From: Gnetum montanum
Taxonomy: Eukaryota; Streptophyta; Gnetopsida; Gnetales; Gnetaceae
Reading direction: 5' to 3'
DNA length: 37,228 nucleotides
Assembly (NCBI GenBank): GCA_015680685.1
Contig: MNCI01006585.1
Span: 318,570-355,797, forward strand
Shown here: positions 28,369 to 37,228 of the stretch, piece after piece
How the letters are laid out: each line of letters begins with the position of its first letter
How positions within the stretch are numbered: the first letter of the stretch is position 1
Made by a program: the position numbers and the translations under genes
Notes under the pieces: generated by a model
Seen by the model: only the letters and a program-made list of their open reading frames with translations
What the model was told of the DNA's origin: nothing
The model's database searches: none

Positions 28369-29514
28369 TCATGGTGGTGGTAGCTAAGGCTAAGGTTGTG
28401 GTTGTGGCTATCTTGCTGCAGTTGCTACTTTTGGTGGAGGGTGAAAGGCATCCAACAATGCCTTCATCTTTTCCTCCTTACTCTATGGATCATACATAGT
28501 CCACATGGCTTCACCAATGTGGGCTGGTATGAGGACGTCCCACGGATAGGGCATTACTAAGAGCAACTTTTTAACACTAATAAACCATGTTGTGAATTAT
28601 TTACGTTCCACATTGAATGTCTTGAAAAGGTTTTGCAATTCATGGTAGTCATTAATCCTTTTGGCTAGGTTCTCAGCAACCGATCGTTGGTCAGTAAATT
28701 GGCTCATGAGAACTTCAAGCTCTGCATTAGTTGTTTTTAGCTTCTACTTAGTGCCCTTGTGATGCTTGAACTTGGCCTCATAGAGGAGGTATGAGTTGGC
28801 CACTTGTTTCTCTAACTCTGACCTTGGCCTTCTGGTTGTTAGCATCGCCAAGTTTGTGTAACGAAGGTTGGCAAGGTCCATGTATTCTATCATTTCTTCA
28901 ATTTGCAACTCCTTCAGGTGGATCTTTGCTTTATGGTAGGCATTGAATCCGTCAAAGATTGGATCGCCTCTCTACTTGAGTTATTGGAGGGCCTTATTCA
29001 TTTTCACCTTGGCTAGTTGAATCTCTTTCTTGTTTATCTCCTTGAGGAGCCGAACTTGGTCCCTATAGTAATTTTTCACTCTTTTAAACCTCATGGCCTC
29101 ATTTTTCCAAGGGGCTACCTCAATGGCCATTTTCTAGCAAAGTTCCCAAACTTCCTTCATTGATAGATTATAGTTCTCTACTATCAACCTCCTCAAGTCC
29201 ATGTTCACCTTGGCAACCTGCTCCTGCTGTTGTCTCACAAACTTGACCATTTGATCTTTTTGCTCCTTGACATTGCATAGGCAATGAATGTCTCTAGTCA
29301 AAGTCAGGTTCTCCTTGTGGACTTGCGCCAAGTCCTTATTGGTGTGGGTAGCGATAGCTTTTAATAAGGATATGTCAAAGACCACAATCTACTTGGCATT
29401 CTTAGCCTCTTTTAATTGGTTCTAAAGCTGTAAGAAAGCTTCATCCTATGTAATAGCTTAGTTGAGATTGGTGAGATCGGCCAAGTGGGCTTTCAATTCT
29501 ACAACCTCGGCAAC
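28369..29514 (-). pseudogene. Coiled-coil second ORF of element C, N-terminally truncated
   Basis: The minus-strand frame runs from the element D junction to a natural-looking TGA at 28371-28369, broken by several in-frame stops. An open stretch at 29385-29134 reads as heptad-rich coiled coil (LAQVHKENLTLTRDI, VRQQQEQVAKVNMDLRRLI). Downstream blocks parallel element B: YMDLANLRYTNLAML versus YMELANMGYANLAML, SELEKQV versus IELEKQV, and a late MYDP...KEEK versus TYNP...EEEK. The shared order over about 350 residues shows a conserved protein rather than chance repetition. The globular N-terminus is lost at 29514. Role unknown. Confidence 0.7.
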
Positions 29515-30403
29515 TGATGAGTGGCGAGGTACCCCTACACTCAACCATACGAAACGAGCGTAGCACACGTGATCTGGTCGAACTCCGTAGACTAAATGCC
29601 TAAACACCATAAGAAACACTTGGGGTTAATTAATTGTTGTCTTCCCAGACTTACTTGTTGTTGTCACGGTGTATGGTTAAGTAAATCTGAGGTATATGAT
29701 TTTTTTGGTCTTTTATGGTTTTATCTCCTATGCTAAGGGGTGAAGGGTTGAGAGACTAAAACTATCTCTAACTACAACACTAAGTCCTCGCATCAGCATC
29801 TGTTCCCACTTACCGTACACACCCTGAACTGTGGCTACCAAACGCTAATCGTTACTGGGATTACCACACGTAACGCACGTGCTCGAAGCGGTCGTACTGA
29901 GGCACCTAACTAACCTAAGTGTGACGAGTAGTCGATTCCTTGACTAGCCGTACACATCCGTAGATGCTCGTAATCAAGTCGTACTCGTCCCACGTTCTAG
30001 GAGATAAGGGTGAGAGAATCTAATCGCGATGAGTAGCCGATTCCTTGGCTAGCCGTACACATTCGTCAATGCTCGTAACCAAGTTGTACTCATGCCGCGT
30101 TACTAAGAAAGCAATAAATAACATTAAATAAACCTATCCATGTACTGCAAGGTTTATCCACAAAGCTCGTCTTTATTGTCGTACATAACTTGCGTTCAGG
30201 TAACAAGCTGCTCGAATAAAGAACTATTCACTTGGGGGACTCCTATTGCGGGCACATGGAAAATATTCTATCTCTGGGGTGATCAATCTGCCAGAGCTTC
30301 GTTACTTTACGCCTAGGATGTCCAATGAGGGGAGTGCCGCCTCTTATTTATAGATTTGGCGACAGACCACGATATCGCGGCTTGTGCATATCGCGTCTCA
30401 TCA
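29515..30403 (-). repeat. 3' LTR of element D
   Basis: It is 889 bp. On the minus strand it starts TGATGAGACGCGATATG and ends CCTCGCCACTCATCA. U3 is very short, with CGATATCGTGG-type motifs and a TATA-like CTATAAATAAG near 30345. The interior has two related ACTAGCCGTACACAT blocks (about 29942 and 30050). Confidence 0.8.
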
Positions 30404-30440
30404 TACCCCCATAACTGAATGAAAACTCGTCCTCGAGTTC
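30404..30440 (-). other. Polypurine tract of element D with conserved upstream block
   Basis: On the minus strand, ATGGGGGTA abuts the LTR and is preceded by CTCGAGGACGAGTTTTCATT and then CAGTT. It matches elements B and C. Confidence 0.75.
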
Positions 30441-32397
30441 CTTACAATAATATTGAGTAGGTATGGAATTATTGAGGGGAATGGAACTAATGGGATGACA
30501 TGTGAACGGATCATTATTACAAGACTTGACAAAACGGGTGTTCATGACAACAAGGGTGAACACCTTATTACAATGACATCAGGCCACAGTTGGCAGCTGA
30601 GAGAAAAGAGGAGAGAGAAGAGAAGAGAAGAAGAGAGAAGAGTCTTGCTGCTGCCAACGCCTAGATTGCGCCTTTCGTTGTCCATCCGTAAGTGCATCAT
30701 CAATTCTGCTCCTTGCATAGCTGCTTCAGCGCTGCTCCATTCCAAGTGTTTGCTCCAGATCCAATCCGTTATTGTATGATTGCCATCTGCACACACAACA
30801 CAATCATATATTAGCAAGGGTAATTGAATCATCATGTAATTGATACCTTGCTTCGGTGTAAACTCATTGGCTAGGTTGTGGTATGACTGATATGGACCTG
30901 GGAAGATATAGGTAATGACTACCGAAGGTGTAGGGGTTAGGAAGAAAATTAAAAATTTCAGGGCTAGGAGAAAATCGAAAAAAGCGGGCCCCGTACCCCC
31001 ATGATTAATCGCGAACCTCCGGTAGCGAAAGAATGGAGAAAGAAAAGGAGTAAGAAAGATAGGGAAAAAGGGACAACTATGGCATCAATGAAGTGGATGT
31101 CAAAATGGAAATGAACAAAAATAAAATTAATTGCAAAATGTTAAGGAAAAGAAGTTAACTAATGTTCCAAATAGGAATGTCAGTGGGTCCTCCCCAAAGC
31201 AGGCTCATGCCCTTAATGCCTTGACAGACCCACATTCAAAAAGTCCGTAGGCTCTGGGAATGTCCCTTGGAACAAGAGTTAAAGTCTTAACCACAAGAAT
31301 TTACCAAAAAGAAAACAACGCATCAACCAAGATATATACACTAATGATACAACCGGCAATGAGGTGAACAATGGAGAGAAGGGTGGAGAGAAGAGAAAGG
31401 GAATGGAATCCCAAGAACGAGGTGGTGTATAGCCCCTTGTGTGTTTTATGGTTAATGTGACTTGGCAAATCTCATTCCAACTCCAAGCTTAAACCAACCA
31501 CTTCCGATGACTTCGCATCAGTGCATTCGGTTAAACCATCCACTTGGATAACGAGGATGCATCTTCCAGGAGCCACCACCATTCCGACGAAACAAAGGAG
31601 GCAATGGGAAGCGAGAAGGGCCTTAGTTAGAGGGAACACTTTGGTTCCATAACCAGTGCTTGTAGCCCAGATTTATTCCGTCTAAGGGGTGTGCTTTGAA
31701 TCCTCACTTTGGTTTTTTTTTTTTTTTGTGTTTTTATGCGTGGGGACCACACCATGCAAAGACTTCTTTATTTTTATTGTCTCAGTTTCTGACAATTGGG
31801 TAACATCGGAATGGTAAGAAAACTCAAGAAGAAAACATCCATGCACCCAAGAGAACGACAAACACAAAAGCACCAAGTTCCCTTGAAGTCACACCCTTTG
31901 CAATCCTTGAGTCCTTCCTTGGTTTGAGAAATAACCACTCACTGATTCGTTAAAGTTCTTATTGGAAGGGAACTGTACATTTCCAAGCCAAGAAAAACCA
32001 TAGAAATTGGTGGATGGATGGATGAAGTGATCTCATTGCCTGCCATATCAAAAGAAACATACCTTAGTATCTGAAACACCACAAAAATTTTAGCAACACT
32101 TCCAAACAACTTTAGAGCCTCTGAAATGGCTTCAAGCAGCCCACCATGGAGCAAGCAAGGTCCCCCTGGGGCCCACAGATCACGACGGCAAGTCTCGGTA
32201 TCAAGAATCATCCATTTCAAGGTCAAAAAGTGCAATTTTTGCTAAGTACAATGTGCTTGTGTTGTGCTTACGCTGCAAAACGTAAGGATCAGCGTCACCA
32301 ACTTTTGGGGCCCCGAAACTAAGTCAAAATAGGCCGAAATCAAGCACAAGGACCCCCGTGACCTTTGCTAAGGTCCCCAGCAGCTTCCAGCCTTCAA
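30441..32397. other. Internal DNA of element D without recognised genes
   Basis: It contains a GA-rich purine tract (30600-30650) and otherwise unrecognised sequence. A minus-strand frame at 32235-31939 (98 codons, with LWAPGGPCLLHGGLLEAIS) looks protein-like but matches nothing I recognise. A T(11+) run lies near 31710-31727. Confidence 0.4.
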
Positions 32398-33690
32398 AAA
32401 ATCAAAATTCGGGCCTTAAAAGAGATGTTTTCGGTTGATTACGCTACGACTACATTTTCTTGCATGGCAGAGCGTAAGGATGCGTAATCACTATTCACTG
32501 CGTAAAATACTATTCACTGCTCGAATACTATTCACTACGTCAAACACTATTCACTACGTCAAACACTATTCATCGAAGTTTTAGAAAATTCCAACAAAAG
32601 TTTCAGAAAATGGCAGAAGATCCTCAGCATCAGCAACTTCTGGAAAATCAAAATTCGGGCCTTAAAAGAGGTGTTTTCGGTTGATTACGCTACAGCTACA
32701 TTTTCTTATGCTGCAGAGCGTAAGGATGCGTAATCACTATTCACTGCGTAAAACACTATTCACTGCGTCAAACACTATTCATTGAAGTTTTAGAAAATTC
32801 CAGCAAAAGTTTCAGAAAATGGCAGAAGATCCTCAGCATCAGCAACTTCTGGAAAATCAAAATTCGGGCCTTAAAAGAGGTGTTTTCAGTTGATTACGCT
32901 GCGGCTACATTTTCTTACGCTGCAGAGTGTAAGGATGCGTAATCACTATTACTACGTAAAACACTATTCACTGCGTCAAACACTATTCACTGCATCAAAC
33001 ACTATTCATCGAAGTTTCAGAAAATTCCAGAAAAGTTTTAGAAAATGGTAGAAGATCCTCAGCATCAGCAACTTCTGGAAAATCAAAATTCGGGCCTTAA
33101 AAGAGGTGTTTTCGGTTGATTACGCTGCGGCTACATTTTCTTATGCTACAGAGCGTAAGGATGCGTAATCACTATTCATCAACGTAAAATACTATTCATC
33201 GCGTGAATACTATTCACTACGTGAACACTATTCACCGCGTAAAACACTATTCACCGCACAAACACTATTCATCGAAGTTTTAGAAAATTCCAGAAAACTT
33301 TCAAAAAATGGCAGAAGATCCTCAGCATCAGCAACTTCTGGAAAATCAAAATTCGAGCCTTAAAAGAGGTGTTTTCGGTTGATTACGTTGTGGCTACATT
33401 TTCTTACGCTGTAGAGTGTAAGGATGCGTAATCACTATTCACCACGTCAAACATTATTCACTGCGTCAAACACTATTCACTGCATCAAACACTATTCACT
33501 ACATAAAACACTATTCATCGTGTGCACACGATTCACTGCATAAAATACTATTCATCACGTGAACACTATTCACTACATAAAACACTATTCATCGCATGAA
33601 CACTATTCATCAACTTCCAGAAAAGTTCAGAAAATGGCAGAGAATTATCAACATCAGCAACTTTCAGAACATTCTAGAAAATTTCAAAAA
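32398..33690. repeat. Higher-order tandem array: five units of 209-263 bp with inner 19-bp minisatellites
   Basis: The segment ATCAAAATTCGGGCCTTAAA (or a one-base variant) recurs at 32401, 32647, 32856, 33082 and 33345. Each unit has a conserved core of about 110 bp, then a variable number of 19-bp repeats of the type CACTATTCACTGCGTCAAA, then a CAGAAAATGGCAGAAGATCC block. Unit length varies mainly with the number of inner repeats. A final degenerate part extends to about 33690. Each core contains a nested inverted repeat (see the findings). Confidence 0.9.
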
Positions 33691-33870
33691 GACTTAGGAA
33701 CAAAGAAGTTTCACGCAAACGGGGGTCAAATTTCTCTTATTGTACATTTCATTATAAATTGACATGTGTGGGCACGTTAGGCCCTCATGTTTAAATTAAA
33801 TGTACTTTCATGGGCTTGAATAACTCATAAATTGTAAAATGCAATGTACCTGGTCGAGAATGTAGCTTGT

Positions 33871-34049
33871 CGACACACATCCAACTCGTGCACAACTGTC
33901 CGACACACATCCAACTCTCGCCAGCACGCATCCAACCCAAGCACAACTGTCCATTGGACACATGTTACCAGATCCACTTTCCTCTCATCTCTCAGCCGTT
34001 GATTCCATTCTGGAATTTTGTGCCAGAGTCTGGCCCAACCCTATAAATA
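33871..34049 (+). promoter_or_regulatory. Plus-strand promoter-like segment: 30-bp upstream repeats and TATA box
   Basis: CGACACACATCCAACTC occurs at 33871 and 33901, with a third, weaker copy near 33925, and GCACAACTGTCC occurs twice. About 85 bp after these comes CTATAAATAC (TATAAATA at 34042-34049). It looks like a U3 promoter in the orientation opposite to element D, so it may be a nested solo LTR. Clear LTR ends were not found. Confidence 0.4.
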
Positions 34050-34983
34050 CCCTGTTAATTCACATAAATCAAGGGGGCAATTAGGGAGATTGGCAATTCT
34101 GAGAAGGACAAAATCTGCAATCCTTGGGCGCTTGGCATACCTGACTGTTGACATCCAAGTATTTCTCATGTTCATCACATCGCATCATCGCATCATCACT
34201 TCAGACATCATCCTGGGGCTTAGTGCTTGACCTACCATCCACACATGCTGCTACACTTTGACCGGTGCATACCTTTTTATTAAACAATACAATACAGTTC
34301 ATTGCCTTCCATTTACATTGTTTAGTTCTATTTATGCTTTGTTTACAATATAGTTCTATCTACACTTTATTTATAATTCAATACACTCTGTTTACATTTT
34401 GTGTCGCTATTTGCATTCTGTTTACATCCCATTTACATCATTCACGATAACTCCAGCGCTAGCCGTAGCTCACACTCGAGGAAGTCCTTGGTTGATTTGC
34501 GTGCAAACCATCTGAGGCACTCTGCCTTCATTCCATTTTCCAGCTTGCCCTCAAGCGAAGGCAGGGTCAGCTGTGGCTGCCCGATGATCTTTCGGTGTCT
34601 GTTTCCCTTCCAGCCTCACACCAACGATTTAGGTCAGTACAGTATCAACATTGTAACTTAAAGGTAAAAACCAAACATTAGCAATCAATACGAAAATAGT
34701 TCATACCATCAGTCTGAACACTTATTGGGTGACGAACTTACAGGGTGGATACACACACACTCACACCCAAAAAATAGAAAAGTATAACGATGTTGTAAAA
34801 CAAAAACAATGAAAAGTTAAAGAAATTTGTAAAACAAAAATGTGTAAAACAAAAAATGTGTAAAAAAAACTTAAAAGAACTGAGGGCCCCATATGATTAG
34901 CATAGGTGGTCATCTCCCCCGTGATTGAGTTGTAAGGGAGAGATTCGAAATAGTGAGCGTCTATTTGAATTTCTAAGAAGTGC
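34050..34983. other. Non-coding DNA between the promoter-like segment and the gag-protease region
   Basis: Repeated CTGTTTACAT-type motifs lie at 34310-34440. A GTAAAACAAAAA-rich stretch at 34795-34870 corresponds to the DNA that follows gag in element A. No gene is recognised. Confidence 0.4.
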
Positions 34984-36105
34984 CTAACTTCTCCCAATTG
35001 ATGATCTTAAGTTGAGGGGTGGAAGTTGGCGACGCTCACGTTCCAATGTGTCTATGCCACAATTGTTGGCATGAGTTTCCTCAGTTCGTCCCATGCATAT
35101 TTGTTTGCTCTTATGAGTAGTTGTCAACCACGGGGTGTCCACTACTTCTTGTATGGTTGCTACATACAGGCATCTTTGTTGCAGAGTTTCTTGGGCACAC
35201 CTGTTACATGGAGATATTTCCTCCATGTCATCACCTGATGAATCACTGTATGTGATGCATGGAACTATCCTCTTCTCGATCTTTCCACATATGTTTATCT
35301 TAGAGATTTCCAAGGAAAGATCGCGGATCCTAAGGCATGCGTCTACTATGCTTAGCCATGCCCTTCCCATTATAATTGGGAAGTCCCCTTCGTTGTTGTT
35401 CACTTCGATCACCAGAAAGTCAACTGGGTAGGACCAACCACACAAAGTGGTGATAACATCCTCCACCAATCCTAAGGGAATGGTGATGGACTGGTCTGCC
35501 AGCTCCAGTTGTATGTTACTCTTCTTAAGTTGTGGCAAGTTCCAGGCGTGATACATCTTTTGCAAAATTAAGTTGACTTCAGAACCAGAGTCAAGAAGAG
35601 CTCGATGTGGTGCATTTCCAGCGATTTGCAAATAAATAAAGGGACTCCTAGGGTTAGTTAGTTTCCTGGGAAGGTGGCCTACCTTGATCCAGTCAGTTAC
35701 GGTATGTGTTAACATAACTGTATGCGTTACGCTCTGTTGGACTGAAGGGTTCTCCGAATCGTTAGTGGTTAGAGGCCTATACATGTACCCAACTGCTTGT
35801 TGTTGCGAGAGTTTATCAGGGCTCCTAGTTCTGAAGAAGGGTCTCTTCTTTGTATAGTTGTCAGAACTAGCACCCAGTTGGATATTTACATGCTGAATAT
35901 TTACAGCTCTTGCGGTGTTACGTTGCTGCGGTTGAGAAGGTAATTCCCCTTGCATTGTTGGAACAGGTTGTATGGGAACTACAGGTGGAAGAGGTGCCGG
36001 TGGAGTTAGAGGATGGACTAAATGTGAGATGTCTCCCGGAGGAGAAGGAGTCCTCCTGAAGTACTCCCAAACTTGGTAGTGACGTCGGGGAGTAGTGTGA
36101 CCCAT
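34984..36105 (-). pseudogene. C-terminal gag and retropepsin-like protease of element D
   Basis: This is an open stretch of 373 codons in the same frame as the gag fragment upstream. A Pro-rich linker is followed by KKRPFFRTR, which parallels the HPFFRH block of elements A and B. An aspartic protease domain follows: HRALLDSGSEVNLI holds the catalytic DSG, and later FPIIMGRAWL corresponds to the conserved ILGR segment of Ty3 proteases. Such an enzyme would cleave the polyprotein. The frame ends at 34984 with no reverse transcriptase after it. The protease stretch itself is uninterrupted, but it is cut off from gag by stops near 36120-36320, so it is classed as part of a broken gag-pro gene. 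Confidence 0.8.
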
Positions 36106-37228
36106 AGAGTCACCTAGAGAAACTAGCTGCTACACATAATAACCATAAGGATCAGGCTACCAGTAAGGGTATTGATGTGTTGGCGGTGGCATCCCCCATG
36201 ATTGTGGGTATTGCCACTGCTGGTGTTGTCCAATGGGCTGTGGAGGCGTTCCACTTGGGTAATATGTCAAGGGTTGGTGGAACTGCCTTGGGTTACCTTG
36301 TGGATAAGGTAACCTTCAGGGTGTTTGTCGTTGATTAAGTCTTGGATTTAATGCATACACCCTAGACTCCTGCAGATGTGAGATAATTGGGCAACATCCC
36401 TTAGGATGGTCATAGTAGCAGACCTCACATCCACTATCATCGTCTGAATCAGAATTCACAACCTCATAAGAGATAGGAATTTTCCCCTTACCCTTGTTAT
36501 GTGCAGGGCTTAAGTTTCTCCGCTTGATTTTGCCTTTGTCACTACCTTGTTCTACCTTAGACTCTTCTACGATTTTTAAGACTGTTTCTATTCTTGAGTC
36601 TAAGGAATCCCACATTTGGTCTACCTTAGCTGATACCTTGGTTGTTAACTTTTGGATTGGTAAGGTTTTCCGATTCACCAACTCTTCAAGTATTGACTCA
36701 TCCTCCTCATCACAGAATTTCACTCCCTTCTTGCGAAGGGAGAGATCGCAGTTGTATTCTTCTGCACTTTCCCTTTTACATAGCTCACCCTCTTCTTGCG
36801 CTACTTGTTCCAACAAACTTTCAACTTCATGGGCTCTAAGTTGGGAAAGTCTCCCTTGGGCGTAAGTCCCAAGAGTTCTTCTCGTTTCATTTCTTAGCCC
36901 ATCCACGATGTGGTGAAGTTGATCCCGCTTAGCGTACCCATGGCCCAGGCAATGATGTAGCAGTGTATAGTAATGGGCCATGGCAGCATCCAAGGGTTCA
37001 TAAGCACCTTGTTTCTAGCCTTGGATCTGCTTACGCAAGTTAGACACTCTGGAGTACATTTGATATTTGTTGTTGAACAATTCAAGCATCGTACTCCACC
37101 GCCTGATGGTTTCTGGTTCTAAGGACCGGTACCAGCTCTACTTCTTTAGTGAGTGTCCTTGGGAACAACTTAAGCTTCTGCCACTCATTATCTATATTTT
37201 GCAAGGCACAGGCATCGTGGAATGCCTG
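36106..37228 (-). pseudogene. gag of element D (5' end outside the window), broken
   Basis: The gag core is recognisable by HIVDGLRNETRRTLGTYAQG and LSQLRAHEVESLLEQVAQEE. It is preceded by YRSLEPETIRRW-like coding DNA that contains a frameshift and stops (for example a Trp-to-TAG change in the conserved QIQ-W position near 37017). The zinc knuckle CEVCYYDHPKGCC lies near 36383-36421, with the same short spacing as in A and B. The open stretch 36993-36316 is 225 codons. Further in-frame stops separate it from the protease region. The sequence is clearly diverged from A and B, so D is a sister family. Confidence 0.8.

Larger units (their letters stand above)
27214..29514 (-). mobile_element. 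Element C: 3' half of a minus-strand LTR retrotransposon, cut by element D
   Basis: On the minus strand it consists of the C-terminal part of a coiled-coil ORF (29514-28369), about 285 bp of non-coding DNA, a polypurine tract (28083-28075) and a 3' LTR (28074-27214). The ORF is homologous to the second ORF of element B, but the LTR sequence differs, so C is a related family. The left part of C stops where the LTR of element D begins at 29515. Gag and the 5' LTR of C are not in the window. Confidence 0.75.
29515..37228 (-). mobile_element. Element D: minus-strand LTR retrotransposon with gag-protease, 5' end outside the window
   Basis: On the minus strand the visible order is gag (from 37228), protease, GTTTTAC-rich DNA (34870-34780), about 4.4 kb of mostly non-coding DNA, a polypurine tract (30412-30404) and a 3' LTR (30403-29515). 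No reverse transcriptase or integrase is visible. The span between protease and LTR may include other insertions: a plus-strand promoter-like segment lies at 33871-34049. D interrupts the coiled-coil ORF of element C. A single element covering the whole span is an inference from the shared strand and order. Confidence 0.6.

Noticed and set aside
32398-33690. Possible CRISPR-like array
   Set aside because: The repeats are long, diverged and nested, with no unique spacers of constant length, and the DNA is plant nuclear.

Overview
This is plant nuclear DNA. It holds two ordinary intron-containing plant genes inside decayed Ty3-type LTR retrotransposons. The evidence is GT-AG introns, a TDY-class plant MAP kinase, a plant F-box/Kelch gene, and LTRs whose primer sites resemble the complement of the tRNA-Asp 3' end (Athila/Tat style). 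A large repeat-rich seed-plant genome, possibly a gymnosperm, is likely, but the sequence does not fix the species.

Layout. Positions 1-3894 are the 5' part of a minus-strand LTR element (A): a complete 5' LTR, a primer site and a broken gag. Positions 3895-15983 are the gene island. It has a MAP kinase on the plus strand (10 coding exons, 5344-10821, 567 codons) and a two-exon F-box/Kelch gene on the minus strand (12230-13476, 357 codons), arranged tail to tail. Positions 15984-25095 are a nearly full-length plus-strand element (B) of A's family. A and B thus form a roughly 3 kb inverted repeat around the gene island. Positions 25096-27213 are AT-rich spacer with a small unidentified gene remnant. 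Positions 27214-29514 are the 3' half of a minus-strand element (C), cut by element D (29515 to the window end, minus strand). D has a 3' LTR, about 4.6 kb of non-coding DNA with a striking hairpin-bearing tandem array, and a gag-protease region.

The most interesting signal is in the retroelements. No reverse transcriptase, RNase H or integrase is visible in any of them. Element B instead carries gag, a 2.2 kb non-coding spacer with its own promoter-like segment, and a second ORF of about 810 codons with a globular N-terminus and a long coiled coil. Element C keeps a diverged homologue of that ORF. A and B also share two in-frame gag stop codons, and A, B and D all have a shortened zinc knuckle (CX2CX3HX4C). 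This suggests a non-autonomous family, mobilised in trans, with a coiled-coil protein in place of pol. Decay of coding and palindromic sequence is largely C-to-T, as expected for methylated plant repeats.

The two host genes look intact and conventional. The kinase would act in phosphorylation signalling. The F-box protein would supply substrates to an SCF ubiquitin ligase. Nothing in the sequence links their functions.
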